64,000 nucleotides of DNA, taken from Planctomycetota bacterium (lineage in GTDB: Bacteria > Planctomycetota > Phycisphaerae > SM23-33). The translations under genes were made by a program, and so were the position numbers. The DNA lies in the NCBI GenBank assembly GCA_009908915.1, contig JAAAOJ010000037.1:20629-84628 (forward strand), in the 5' to 3' direction. The notes under the pieces were generated by a model. It did not search any database and was not told the DNA's origin. It was given only the letters and a program-made list of their open reading frames with translations. Within the stretch, counting starts at the first letter, position 1; the number at the start of each line of letters is the position of its first letter. Below, one piece after another: positions 55,216 to 64,000 of the stretch.

Positions 55216-56313
55216 TCAGTGCGTGATGAGGCGGGCATGCTCGGCTCGGCAGAAGCGGTCGGTCATGCCGGCGATGTAGTCGCAGATCACGCGCGGCAGG
55301 CCCTGGTCGTCCACGCGGGCGCGATAGCGTGACGGCAGGTCGTCGGGCCGCTGCATGAAGCATTCGAACAGCTCGCGGATGACAGTGCGGCTCTGCGTTT
55401 CGGCCTCGACCATCACCGGATGCCGGTAGACCCGATCGAACAACAGGTTCACCAGCCCGTCCAGCCACGCCTGGCCGTCTTCGGACAGCGACACCGCCTT
55501 GGCGTCCGCTCCGCGGGCCGTCTGCCCTGAGTCGATGCCGAACGCCTCGATCCGCCGGCGCGTCGTCTCCACGCAGTCGGCCACCAGCAGCGCGATGACG
55601 TTCTTGGTCGCGCGGATCCGCTTGTGGATTGGCCGGACGTCGCCGTAGTCGGCCTCGGCCTTTGCCCAGGCATGCTGCCAGAGCGGCAGGGCCGCAAGTT
55701 CGGCCTCGCCCAGCCAGCCGCCGGTCAGGGCGTCTTCGAGATCGGCCGAACTGTAGGCGATGGCATCGGCGAGGTCGACGAGTTGACCCTCCAGTGGCGC
55801 GTGCCGGCCGTCCGTGAATTCCGCGCAGACCGGCGTGTCAAATCGCGTCTCGTGTTTGGCGAGGCACTCTCGCGTCGGCTGGGTGAGGTTCAGCCCGCGA
55901 AATTGCGGGTAGGGATGCTCGAGATAGTCCACGATCCGCAAGCTCTGACGGTTGTGCTCGAAGTGGCCGACGTCCGCCATCAGTTCATCGAGAATCGCCT
56001 CCCCGCCATGGCCGAACGGCGGATGCCCCAGGTCGTGAGCCAGCGCGACCGCTTCGACGAGATCCTCGTTCAGATCCAAGGCACGGGCGGCGTCGCGGGC
56101 AATCTGCGCGACCTCGATCGTATGCGTCAGTCGCGTGCGGAAGTGGTCGTGCTCGTGCGGCACGAAGACCTGCGTCTTGTAGTCCAACCGCCGGAAGGCC
56201 GTGCAGTGGATCACACGGTCGCGGTCGCGCTGCAGGGCCGAGCGGTACGGATCGTCCGGCTCGTCGTGCCGGCGGATGCATTCGGCGTCGGTAACGGCAT
56301 AGGCGGCGGGCAT
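55216..56313 (-). CDS. dGTPase-like HD-domain triphosphohydrolase
   Basis: The 365-residue protein matches the deoxyguanosine-triphosphate triphosphohydrolase family: 'YRSALQRDRDRVIHCTAFRR', 'RTRLTHTIEVAQIARDAARA' and the HD core 'AVALAHDLGHPPFGHGGEAI', with 'FEHNRQSLRIVDYLEHPYPQ'. It probably hydrolyses dNTPs to nucleoside and triphosphate. I chose ATG 56313 (GGAG upstream); the frame opens earlier inside the HIT gene. It starts five bases after the HIT-family gene, so the two form an operon. Confidence 0.92.
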   Translation of the reverse strand: MPAAYAVTDAECIRRHDEPDDPYRSALQRDRDRVIHCTAFRRLDYKTQVFVPHEHDHFRTRLTHTIEVAQIARDAARALDLNEDLVEAVALAHDLGHPPFGHGGEAILDELMADVGHFEHNRQSLRIVDYLEHPYPQFRGLNLTQPTRECLAKHETRFDTPVCAEFTDGRHAPLEGQLVDLADAIAYSSADLEDALTGGWLGEAELAALPLWQHAWAKAEADYGDVRPIHKRIRATKNVIALLVADCVETTRRRIEAFGIDSGQTARGADAKAVSLSEDGQAWLDGLVNLLFDRVYRHPVMVEAETQSRTVIRELFECFMQRPDDLPSRYRARVDDQGLPRVICDYIAGMTDRFCRAEHARLITH

Positions 56314-56318
56314 GGGCG

Positions 56319-56867
56319 TCACTCCACCCGCAGCGTCGGCAGTGAAAGCTCCCGCGCGGCGGCAAGTAACTTCTGGCGCGTCGCGGCCAGGAATTCCGGG
56401 ATCACCCGGACGTTGCCCAGGACCTGCATGAAGTTGGTGTCGCCCTCCCATCGCGGCACGAGATGGCCGTGGATGTGGTCCGGCAGGCCGGCCCCGGCGC
56501 AGCGGCCGATGTTGAAGCCCACGTTGAAGCCTTCGGCGTGGATCGCCTTGCGGATGGCGGCCTGGAGGTCTCGCAGGAGTTCCATCATCTCCGTCAGCGC
56601 CTCCGGTGACAGAGCGGCCATACTGCCGACATGCTCGTACGGCGCGATGAGGCAATGTCCACCCGTGTACGGAAAACGGTTGAGCATCGTCAGGCAGTGC
56701 TCGCCGCGGAACAGCACGTCGTTGGCCTCGTCGCGGGCCGGCTCATCGCGGGCCGCACAGAGGAAGCAGCCCGAGGTCGACTCGTCGCCGAGCCCGTCGA
56801 GATACTCCATGCGCCAGGGAGCCCAGATGTTGTCATACGCGCCGGTCGGTGGAAAGTCCTCGCTCAT
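56319..56867 (-). CDS. HIT-family nucleotide hydrolase/transferase
   Basis: The 182-residue protein has the histidine-triad motif HIHGHLVP in 'LPDHIHGHLVPRWEGDTNFM', and the N-terminal 'NIWAPWRMEYLDGLGDE' with 'GCFLCAARDEP', which places it in the AP4A-phosphorylase-like HIT branch. It likely cleaves dinucleoside polyphosphates or nucleotidyl amidates. It is upstream of the dgt-like gene by five bases and likely co-transcribed, both handling nucleotides. ATG 56867 is the preferred start; another in-frame ATG just upstream (MHP...) is possible. Confidence 0.92.
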   Translation of the reverse strand: MSEDFPPTGAYDNIWAPWRMEYLDGLGDESTSGCFLCAARDEPARDEANDVLFRGEHCLTMLNRFPYTGGHCLIAPYEHVGSMAALSPEALTEMMELLRDLQAAIRKAIHAEGFNVGFNIGRCAGAGLPDHIHGHLVPRWEGDTNFMQVLGNVRVIPEFLAATRQKLLAAARELSLPTLRVE

Positions 56868-57049
56868 GGGTGCATGGTATCACCCCGCCGGCGGACAGAC
56901 AACACCGCTGAGAATCGCAGCTCGTCATCAGCCATCTTCCTTCTTCCCTCGGCCCCCAGTCCCTCAGGCCTTTCTATCGCCCTTCGCGGGGGTGTGGATT
57001 GGAACTCTGTATCGCTCAGGATCTCCGGTCCTTCGGGCAAACCCTCTGC

Positions 57050-57610
57050 CTATGGCTTAATGAGCAGCAGGCACTCGACGTTGCCGCCTTTGCCCCGCAG
57101 CGGGCTTTCGATACGGTCGGCCGGGCTGAGGCCGACATCGGCAAGCTGGCGCGAGACGGCGGCGGTGACCTCTTCGGCCTCGGCGTCGCTCAGGGCGCCA
57201 TGGGCCTTGCGGCCGTGGATCTTCGCAAACTCGAAGCTGGGCTTGAGCAGCGAGACGATGCAGCCGCCGGGCCGCAGCCATCGCGCAGCGGCCGGTGCGA
57301 TCAGCACCTGGGGCGTGACCGAGACGTCGATGGTCACGAGGTCGACCGGTTCGTGTGGCTCGGCGTGGAGGGCGTTCGTGCGTTCCATGACCACCACCCG
57401 GCCGTCCTGCCGGAGCGTCCAGGCCAGGGCGCCGTAGCCGGTGTCAACGGCGTACACCCTCCTCGCCCGCCGCTGCAGGAGGCAGTCCGTGAAGCCCCCG
57501 ACATTGCAGCCGAAGTCCGCGCACGTCCAGCCCGCCGGGTCGATGCCGAAGGCATCCAGGCCCGCGGCGAGCTTCTGCCCGCCGCGTGATGCGTATGTGT
57601 CGTCGGCCAC
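57050..57610 (-). CDS. TlyA/FtsJ-like methyltransferase lacking the S4 domain
   Basis: The 186-residue protein starts 'VADDTYASRGGQKLAAGLDA', the typical TlyA start of the methyltransferase domain, with SAM-binding 'WTCADFGCNVGGFTDCLLQR' and catalytic-side 'VDLVTIDVSVTPQVLIAPAA' and 'GGCIVSLLKPSFEFAKIHGR'. TlyA methylates ribose of rRNA; its usual N-terminal S4 RNA-binding domain is missing, so length is about 70 residues short. I chose GTG 57610, which has GGGAGG six bases upstream; a start further up lies inside a hairpin. It follows rpsT on the same strand. Confidence 0.88.
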   Translation of the reverse strand: MADDTYASRGGQKLAAGLDAFGIDPAGWTCADFGCNVGGFTDCLLQRRARRVYAVDTGYGALAWTLRQDGRVVVMERTNALHAEPHEPVDLVTIDVSVTPQVLIAPAAARWLRPGGCIVSLLKPSFEFAKIHGRKAHGALSDAEAEEVTAAVSRQLADVGLSPADRIESPLRGKGGNVECLLLIKP

Positions 57611-57644
57611 GTGCGTCCTCCCGCCTCCCGCCAGGCGCATGAAC

Positions 57645-57672
57645 AAGCCCAAGGCACGCCGTCCTTGGGCTT
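57645..57672 (-). terminator. Terminator-like hairpin after rpsT
   Basis: AAGCCCAAGG and CCTTGGGCTT are perfect 10-bp arms with an 8-base loop (CACGCCGT). It lies about 110 bp downstream of the rpsT stop and just before the TlyA-like start. The trailing tract on the minus strand (GTTCATG) is weak. Confidence 0.6.
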
Positions 57673-57751
57673 ATGTATGTGTGTATGCATCGCATTCGCG
57701 GCAGTGCGTCTGGCAGGCCATTAGTGAGAACTATGCAAACGTGATCGACCT

Positions 57752-57778
57752 CGCGACGCGATCCATTTCCAAACGGAT
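57752..57778. repeat. Single-end copy of the MITE-like repeat, adjacent to the rpsT stop
   Basis: CGCGACGCGATCCATTTCCA followed by AACGGAT ends two bases before the rpsT stop codon (57781). It matches the right ends at 23467, 43235 and 61481. It contains TCCATTT-CC-AAACGGA, an almost perfect inverted repeat. Confidence 0.7.
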
Positions 57779-57780
57779 GG

Positions 57781-58050
57781 CTAGGCGTTGACGGCCTTGT
57801 TGGCCCGGGCGGCCAGACGCGCCTTCCTCCGCGAGGCGGTGTTCTTGTGGATCGTGCCCTTGGCGGCAACCTGGTCCAGTTCCTTGTAGCAGGCGCAGAG
57901 GGCGTCCTGGATGGCGTCGGGCTTGCCGTCCTTGCAGGCCGTCTCGAAGGCCTTGACGGTTTCCTTGATCCCGGTCTTACGCCAGCGGTTGTGGGCGCGA
58001 CGCTTGGCGTTCTGACGAATGCGCTTTTTGGCTGAAAGCGAATGTGCCAC
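57781..58050 (-). CDS. rpsT: 30S ribosomal protein S20
   Basis: The 89-residue protein is S20, a small 16S rRNA-binding protein of the ribosome. It is rich in Lys/Arg/Ala and starts 'MAHSLSAKKRIRQNAKRRAH', continuing 'NRWRKTGIKETVKAFETAC', then 'GTIHKNTASRRKARLAARAN'. It uses a GTG start at 58050 with AGGAG ten bases upstream. A near-consensus promoter is at 58143-58170. Downstream are a repeat fragment, a hairpin and the TlyA-like gene. Confidence 0.97.
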   Translation of the reverse strand: MAHSLSAKKRIRQNAKRRAHNRWRKTGIKETVKAFETACKDGKPDAIQDALCACYKELDQVAAKGTIHKNTASRRKARLAARANKAVNA

Positions 58051-58142
58051 TGTATTCGTTCTCCTGTCGTAATGCTGCGCGTCGGCAGCGCGGTTGATCT
58101 CATCCTGGCTACTGCCGGCCGAAGCCGACTGGCGAACGACGC

Positions 58143-58170
58143 ATTATACCGTCCTGCTGCCACCTGACAA
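58143..58170 (-). promoter_or_regulatory. Near-consensus sigma-70 promoter of rpsT
   Basis: On the minus strand TTGTCA (58165-58170) and TATAAT (58143-58148) are separated by 16 bases, about 95 bases before the rpsT start codon. This is the best promoter seen in the window. Confidence 0.8.
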
Positions 58171-58193
58171 GCGGAATTTATCGGGCGCGGGCC

Positions 58194-59585
58194 CTACGGG
58201 CCCTGCGTTCCGGCTGCTTTTATCTTGTCGCGAACCTGTTGCAGGCGGTCGCGGACGTCTTTGTAGTTGAAGTCGGTCTGGGCGAGCATCGAGAACTGCT
58301 CCTCGGCCTTGTGAAGTTCGCCGAGCTGTTCGTAGCATTCGCCGAGATTGTAGCGGATCTCCTTGAGGCGATCTTCGTTGAGATCGCTTTCGACGAGCTT
58401 GGTCAGCGTATCGATGGCCTCCTGCCACCATTCCTTTTTCATGAACGCCTGGCCGAGATAGTTCGCGGCATTCACGCGGCGACGCGGGTTGTGCTGCGCC
58501 TGCTGGAGAGCGCCGATGGCGTCGTCGTACCTGCCTGCCATGAACAGCCGCCGCCCGAGTTCATACTTGATGCCGTAATCGGTCGGGTAGTTCTGCGCCC
58601 GCTCCTGGTATTCCTTGATCTCGAAAGCAAGCTGCTCCTTGGCGACCTTCAGGGCCTTGTCAGTCTGGCCCTGGGCCTTGAGCTGGCGGAAACGCCGGCC
58701 GTACTGTTTGGACTTGATGTCGCCGATTCGCATCTTGTAGGCGTAGGCCTTGGTTTCGGCATAGGCCTTGCGAAGAACCTCGATGGCCTCGTTCTCGCAG
58801 GCATCGTCTTCGGGCTTGAGCAGGGCGTCGACATAGGCGTTGATCTTCCCCGGCACGTCGGGGCTTTCGAGATACTGGGCCTTGGCCTTCTCGATCTGCG
58901 CCTGCAGGTAGTCCTTGCTCTTGACGGTGGCGTCCTTTTCCATCAGTTCCGTCTGATAGCCCATGTCCTTGACGCTGTCGGTGAAGTCCTTGCCTTCTTC
59001 GCCATACCGGCCCTTCATGATCGTGTACTGGGCGCTGAGGCGGGCTTCCTTCTGCTGCAGCTCGCTGTCGTCGGGGGCGGCCTGGACGGCCATGCGGCAC
59101 ATCTCCAGCGCCAGGTCGAACTGCTCGGCTTCCATCAGCGCATCCATGCCGGAGACGCAGACGCGTTTGTTGGGCTTCTTTGCTTCGCGTTCGACGGCGA
59201 TGAGCTGCTCGCCAAGCCAGCGTGCGACCTGCCCCTGGGCGGCCTGGACGGCGGCCAGCAATGCCTTCTCGAGGTACTGCTCGTTGCCCCAGTCCTTGGC
59301 CAGGAGGAATTCGGCGTTGGCCAGCGACTCGACGGGGTTGTCCTTGACGGGCTTGTGCTTGGACTTCTCGCCCCAGCCGGGCGCCTTGCCGCCGGCGGCC
59401 TTGCGATTCAGCGCGACCTCGCGCAGCTTGTGATGGCCGCGCTGGAGGTTCTCCGGGTCGCGCCGAATGCCTTCGATGTACATTTCGATGGCAAAGTCCC
59501 AGTTGCCGGTCTCGGCAACCTCGTCGGCCCGGTCGAAGAACGCCAGGGCTTTCCGCTTCATCAGTTCAGGATTCTCTTCACTCAT
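58194..59585 (-). CDS. TPR-repeat protein of unknown function
   Basis: The 463-residue protein starts 'MSEENPELMKRKALAFFDRA' and contains several helical repeats: 'GNWDFAIEMYIEGIRRDPEN', 'KYELGRRLFMAGRYDDAIGA', 'LGQAFMKKEWWQEAIDTLTK' and 'LGECYEQLGELHKAEEQFSM'. No signal peptide is seen, so it is cytosolic. A basic, Lys-rich stretch is near residues 75-85. Function is unknown; its abundance of charged residues suggests a scaffold. I chose ATG 59585 with AAAGG upstream; an extra open frame of thirty codons before it lacks homology. It sits 24 bases beyond the -35 of the rpsT promoter, with no terminator seen. Confidence 0.85.
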   Translation of the reverse strand: MSEENPELMKRKALAFFDRADEVAETGNWDFAIEMYIEGIRRDPENLQRGHHKLREVALNRKAAGGKAPGWGEKSKHKPVKDNPVESLANAEFLLAKDWGNEQYLEKALLAAVQAAQGQVARWLGEQLIAVEREAKKPNKRVCVSGMDALMEAEQFDLALEMCRMAVQAAPDDSELQQKEARLSAQYTIMKGRYGEEGKDFTDSVKDMGYQTELMEKDATVKSKDYLQAQIEKAKAQYLESPDVPGKINAYVDALLKPEDDACENEAIEVLRKAYAETKAYAYKMRIGDIKSKQYGRRFRQLKAQGQTDKALKVAKEQLAFEIKEYQERAQNYPTDYGIKYELGRRLFMAGRYDDAIGALQQAQHNPRRRVNAANYLGQAFMKKEWWQEAIDTLTKLVESDLNEDRLKEIRYNLGECYEQLGELHKAEEQFSMLAQTDFNYKDVRDRLQQVRDKIKAAGTQGP

Positions 59586-59696
59586 AGCGTGTGCCTTTGG
59601 GGATTTGTCGGCCGATGGCCGCTCGGGCTGGACATTGAAGCCGCGCAGTCTACACCACATGCGCTGGTCCCGCAAGGCTTTTGACAGGCTGGTTCC

Positions 59697-60578
59697 TCAG
59701 CCATTCGTGCGGTCCAGACGGTTTGCCAGTTCGCGGAATTCCTCGGGCGAGACGGCTTCGGCCCGGGCGGATTCGTCGATGCCGACAGCCTGCAGCGCCG
59801 CGGCGAAGCGCGTTGGCTCGAAGGGGGCGTTGCGTGCCTTGACGACGGTGGCGATGTGCTTGCGTCGCTGCGTGAAGGCCAGGTGCAGCAGCGCCTGGAG
59901 CGTGTCGATGCTGGCCAGATCGGCCGCCCGCTGTGGCTGGAAGTCGACGCGAACGATACCGCTGTCGATCTTCGGTCGCGGCCAGAACGCCGAGGACGGC
60001 AGCGAGCGGACGATGCGGACCGCCCCGAGGATGTGCAGTACGACGCTCGCCGGGCCATAGTCGCTGCCGGATGTGGCGGCGAAACGGTCGGCGACTTCCT
60101 TCTGGACCGTAAAGGCCATCCGGTCGAATCGCACGGCCGGGTCTTGCAGCGACCGCCAGCTTTCGATCATGGCCTCGGTCACCAGTGGCGTGGCGATGGC
60201 GTAGGGCAGGTTGCTCACCAGCACGGCCCGCTCGCCGAGGGCGGCGAGGGCCTCGGGGGCGATGGCATGCTTGCCGGCCAGGGCGTCCCTCTGCAACAGC
60301 GTGAGGTTCTCGCGCCCGGCCAGGCGATCCTTGACAATGCCCGCAAGCACGGGGTCGCATTCCACGGAGACGACACGCCCGGCCCGGTCGAGCAGTTCCT
60401 CCGTCAGTGAGCCGGTTCCCGGCCCCACCTCGAGAACGGTTTCCTCGCCGGTCAGCTCCGCCGCCTCGACGACGGCCTGCAGCAGGTTCAGATCGGTCAT
60501 GAAGCATTGGCCCAGCCGGCGGTTCGGGCGATGCCCGGCCGCGGAGAGCAACTGTCGTATCTCGCGATGCGTCTGCAT
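59697..60578 (-). CDS. rsmA: 16S rRNA adenine dimethyltransferase
   Basis: The 293-residue protein matches RsmA/KsgA, which dimethylates two adjacent adenines of helix 45 in 16S rRNA. It has 'RRLGQCFMTDLNLLQAVVEA', the SAM-binding 'ETVLEVGPGTGSLTEELLDR', the catalytic 'AVLVSNLPYAIATPLVTEAM' (NLPY) and 'FTVQKEVADRFAATSGSDY'. Length is close to the family norm. ATG 60578 is chosen by homology and by the frame opening just before it. It stands between the TPR gene and decayed sequence. Confidence 0.95.
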   Translation of the reverse strand: MQTHREIRQLLSAAGHRPNRRLGQCFMTDLNLLQAVVEAAELTGEETVLEVGPGTGSLTEELLDRAGRVVSVECDPVLAGIVKDRLAGRENLTLLQRDALAGKHAIAPEALAALGERAVLVSNLPYAIATPLVTEAMIESWRSLQDPAVRFDRMAFTVQKEVADRFAATSGSDYGPASVVLHILGAVRIVRSLPSSAFWPRPKIDSGIVRVDFQPQRAADLASIDTLQALLHLAFTQRRKHIATVVKARNAPFEPTRFAAALQAVGIDESARAEAVSPEEFRELANRLDRTNG

Positions 60579-60682
60579 GGGCCGCGACGATAGCACGGCA
60601 GCGGGTGTTTTGGTAGCGTCAAGGGCATGGGCACCCGAGCGACCGAACTTGCCGAGAGATCTCTGTCCTCGGGAGAGATCAC

Positions 60683-61258
60683 ATGTGTTTCGTGCCGATC
60701 CTCGCGGGAACCGTCTACGCCCTGAACACCCGCAACGGCCGAACCGAGTGGAGCTACCACGCACCCGGCTACTTCGCGGGCATGATGATGTTGGTCGAGG
60801 AGACCTCGATGCTGAGCCTGATGGGCGATTTCCTGGCCGTCACGCACCGGGGGGCATCGGCGGCGTGGACCTTTTGGCGGGGCGTCCCACGCGGCTGCTG
60901 CACGGCGTGCGGGACACCGCCGGCGGGCTGTCTGGCCCGGGACTGACCGAAGGCGCGCCGCTGAAGACGCCCATCTGCGGCCGGGTGGGCAACCGGCGCG
61001 AACCGTACGACCTGCACCCCGACGCACTGGCCTCGCCGGCGGCGCGGCCGGTGGCGGCCTGCGCGGCCCGGGCCTCCGGCCGCTATGCCGTCTGGAGCTA
61101 TGCCCACCACGCCGCCCGCTGGAAGCAGGTCGCCGAGGCCGTCTCTGCCGTCAAGGCCGCCTTCATCCGCAGCTTCGGTCAGCCGTTCTTCTTTGATCCT
61201 GCCGAGCCGGGCCCGCACGAGCCGAAACGGGTATCCCATGATACAGCGCCACGGCTGT
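60683..61258 (+). pseudogene. Decayed sequence with a PQQ-propeller-like start
   Basis: From ATG 60683 (GGGAGAG upstream) the frame reads 'MCFVPILAGTVYALNTRNGR' and 'TEWSYHAPGYFAG', like a blade of a PQQ-type beta-propeller, but it stops at about 60945. A different frame then shows protein-like text ('AVWSYAHHAARWKQVAEAVS', 'IRSFGQPFFFDPAEPG'). I read this as a broken gene with at least one frameshift; I cannot name the second part. The repeat at 61261 ends it. Confidence 0.35.
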
Positions 61259-61260
61259 TT

Positions 61261-61481
61261 AGCAGCCCGTCGTTTGGAAAGCTATCGCTGCTGCGGCCGG
61301 GTCCTTTGCCAGCGCGTCATCGTCCCGGAAACTCGGTCTCTTGCGAATTGACCAGTTAACGAAACAACAAATCAACCAGTGAACGAATTGACGAACGTGC
61401 CCAATCGCCTGCGTTTCCGTTCCTTGATGTTCGCCAGAGCGCCTCGACGGCACGATGTGATCCATTTCCAAATGGACTGCT
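61261..61481. mobile_element. MITE-like dispersed repeat, copy 2 (non-coding)
   Basis: Left end AGCAGCCCGTCGTTTGGAAA and right end (minus strand) AGCAGTCCATTTGGAAATGG are imperfect inverted repeats. The 221-bp body aligns with 23281-23467, with insertions of TTCGTTCGTTC-type sequence in one and not the other. No open frame encodes a transposase. No clear target duplication is visible. The following 290 bp before the LEPR gene hold nothing recognisable. Confidence 0.6.
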
Positions 61482-61771
61482 GCTTTTTTTGGAACTTTTT
61501 CTTGAAATTGGCATGGCTGAGTGGCAACGTTGCGGTCGCTATTCGTGAGAGTCATCCGTTTGATTGTCGGATGGGAAGCTGCGTGTGGTTTCTGATGGGG
61601 TATGCGGCTTAGCGTCGGCCTTCTTCTGGAGAGCTTCATAAACTGGCATGTCGTGCGAGCCCTTGAGGAGGGCACTCCACCGTCGGCATCGCCAGGGGTC
61701 TTTGTTAATTACTGTTATGAGAACCTGTATCGTGGCGGCCCTGCCGTCTCGATATTCGGGAGGACTGTCTT

Positions 61772-64000
61772 ATGTCCAAAGCGTCACACGCCTACAATCG
61801 TCTGTGCAAGCTTTACGGCCTCGTGATCCGCCGCATGCGAGAACACGAATGGTTCAATGAACGGGGCGTTCTGGCTAGCCGCTCCATGCTGCGCCAGGCG
61901 GCTGCGCCGACGCTGGAGACGCTTGAACCGCGGCTGATGCTGGATGCGGGCTTGCAGGGCGAGTACTTCAACAACCGCGACCTGACGGATTCTGTGCTAC
62001 ATCGGGTCGATGCTGTCGTGGATTTCGATTGGGGTGCCGACTCTCCGGATGCGTCGATAGCCTCGGACACGTTCTCGGCGCGATGGACGGGTTCGGTGGT
62101 GGCGCCAGAGACGGGGGATTACACGTTTACCGTCGGTTCGGACGACGGCGTACGGTTGTGGATCGACGGGCAGTTGGCGATTGATCACTGGTACGACCAG
62201 GCGCATCGGGAGCAGTCTTCGGATCCGATCCCGTTGACGGCGGATTCCGAGCACGCCATCCAGTTCGAGTACTACGAGAACCGCGGCATGGCGAGCGTGG
62301 ACCTCCAGTGGCAGTGTACCGCGGCGGGGATCGACCAGCAGGTGATTCCGGGCTCGTCTCTGCGGTTACCGGGTGGTGCGACACAGGTGCGGGACGACAG
62401 TGCGAGCACGCTCGAAGATACGGCCGTGACGATCGACGTGCTGGGCAATGATTTTGACCCGCAGGGCGACGTGCTGACGGTCGACTCGGTCACCCAGGGC
62501 GCCAGCGGCTCGGTGACCAACAACACCAGCGACGTGACCTACACGCCTAACGCCGGGTTCATCGGGACCGATACGTTCGACTACACCATTACGGACGGCA
62601 ACGGCCTGTACGATACGGCGACGGTGACGGTCGATGTGGTGGCCGCTCGCTCGCCGGAGAACCCGGCCAATGCGGTCTCGGGCATCGAGTACGAGGTCTT
62701 CGACGGCTCGTGGGGCCGTCTGCCGGACTTCGATTCGTTGACGGCGGTGGAGACCGGCGTGATGGACGCAATCGATCTGACGCCGCAGCGCGACGGTACG
62801 GACCACTTCGCGATGCGCTGGAGCGGCTACGTCGAGGTGCCGACCGACGGGACGTACGATCCGGCACGATCGATCTGCAGGCCGGCCAGCACGCGATGAC
62901 GGTGACGTTTTTCGAGGCCTCCGGCGGTGAGGCGATCGACGTGTATTTCGAAGGCGGCGGCCTGAGCAAGCAGGAGATCCCCGCGGCGAACCTGTTCCAC
63001 GTCGGTGACGACCCCGTCAACCAGGCCCCTACGGCGACGGGCGACAGTGCGAGCACGCTCGAAGATACGGCCGTGACGATCGACGTGCTGGCCAACGACA
63101 GCGATCCGGACCTCGGCGACGTGCTGACGGTCGACTCGGTCACCCAGGGCGCCAGCGGCTCGGTGACCCACAACGGCAGCGACGTGACCTACACGCCCAA
63201 CGCCGGGTTCACCGGAACCGACACGTTTGACTACACGGTCAGCGACGGCAAGGGCCTTTACGACACCGCGACGGTGACGGTAACGGTCGAAGAGGCCCCG
63301 CCGGTGGGCGACATCATCGGCATCAACCTGCTCAACGTGAATACCAACACCGAAGTGAACTACGGCGGCGTGGTGATGGACGCTTCAGACACCGCCGGGG
63401 TCGAGGCCCAGAATTACTGGAACAACCTCGACGAGGACTCGACCAACAGCCTGGTTGAAAACGACGGGTCCGGCGGCTACCAGCCGACCGCCTCGCAGCA
63501 GTACATGGACAGCGAGGGCAATCTGACCAACCTGTCGGTCGTCTGGAACACGGCAGCTCGACGGGCACCGCCAACGGCGACCAGATGATGATGAGCGGGG
63601 TGTCCCAGGCGGGCGGCAGCTCGGATGCCACTGGCAGCCTGTCGCTGTCCGACGTGCCGTACACGAGCTACGACGTGATCGTGTACATGGCCGAGCCCAA
63701 GAGCCACAGCGGCTCGAACATCGTCACGGTGACGGACGGGTCGACCACGTACTACATCGACCACGGCGGGATCGGCCAAGTCCACACCCAGTCCACCGCC
63801 ACCAGCGCGGGGGCGGTCAGTGGCGAGGCCACCTACGTTCGCTTCAATGACCTGAGCGGTGCGACGACGATCACCCACGACAACAACGGTTCGTCCTGGA
63901 AGTCCGGGCTGGCCGGTCTGCAGATCGTCTCGGCGGACGATGACGCCGCCGCGGTCGTCGACCGCCACGTCTTCTACAACAACTCGGCGTTCGACGGCAA
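61772..64000 (+). pseudogene. LEPR-motif secreted multidomain protein with two frameshifts (incomplete)
   Basis: ATG 61772 has GGGAGG eight bases upstream. Residues 48-58 carry the LEPR-type motif (ETLEPRLMLDA) that marks secreted planctomycete proteins. A PA14-like domain follows (about 60-190), then a cadherin-like module, a second PA14 start and another cadherin module, then a region ending 'VVDRHVFYNNSAFDG', which often precedes a dockerin-like end. Frame is lost twice: near 62857, where about 25-30 residues of the second PA14 are missing, and near 63550, where a one-base gain or two-base loss is needed. With those corrected the protein would continue beyond the window. So it is a pseudogene, or the sequence has errors. 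Confidence 0.65.
62396..63281. repeat. Two near-identical DNA copies of a cadherin-like module
   Basis: Copies at 62396-62631 and 63043-63281 share long identical stretches (for example GACAGTGCGAGCACGCTCGA at both starts). Each encodes about 79 residues of the 'DTAVTIDVL...NDxDPxGDVL' type that ends 'YDTATVTV'. The high identity means recent duplication. Confidence 0.85.

Overview
The window looks like a chromosomal segment of a high-GC planctomycete, probably of the class Phycisphaerae. This rests on a secreted protein carrying the LEPR-type N-terminal motif with PA14 and cadherin-like modules (right edge), a ThuA/Gfo-Idh-MocA pair, a cytosolic sulfatase, a standalone Clp N-domain protein, many TPR proteins and short dispersed intergenic repeats. 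The phylum call is inference from gene content. I saw no rRNA, tRNA, CRISPR array, phage module or intact transposase.

Layout. 1-5000: end of a secreted protein, a Clp N-domain protein, a large beta-helix protein, the relic of a histone-deacetylase-like gene and a quinone-reductase-like dehydrogenase. 5162-21282: a long co-directional exopolysaccharide locus of Wzx/Wzy type, containing a SPOR/TPR lipoprotein, Wza-like export protein, Wzz-like protein, a P-loop ATPase with a degenerate Walker A, Wzy-like polymerase, Wzx-like flippase, one GT2 and three GT4 glycosyltransferases, a radical SAM protein, the initiating sugar-phosphate transferase and a TPR protein. Most genes overlap or nearly touch, and a perfect 62-bp tandem duplication sits at one gene junction. 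21379-33344: sugar oxidoreductase pair, aat, proA, sulfatase, aspS, araD and pyrF. 33620-44367: clpB, a truncated gene, an HPS-RraA fusion, a permease, a GH3-family protein, an alpha/beta hydrolase and a CheV-like protein. 44481-48989: three overlapping genes predicted to make an unknown terpenoid (a DUF116-polyprenyl synthase fusion, a small prenyltransferase-repeat protein and a squalene-hopene-cyclase-like protein with an intact DxDD motif). 49011-51797: an ArsR-controlled permease/thioredoxin/DGC operon with a readable operator. 52115-60578: cstA, gmhB, dgt-like, HIT, TlyA-like, rpsT, TPR and rsmA. 60683-64000: decayed sequence, a MITE-like element and the LEPR protein, which is broken by two frameshifts and runs off the edge.

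The terpenoid trio is the best candidate for an undescribed system. The window also carries two families of small repeats: 20-26 bp palindromes (seven examples, one inside a coding sequence) and a roughly 190-220 bp element with imperfect terminal inverted repeats plus several single-end fragments. Several genes (deacetylase relic, glycosidase-like fragment, ArsG-like fragment, LEPR protein) look internally deleted or truncated, so this stretch of chromosome appears to be decaying in places.
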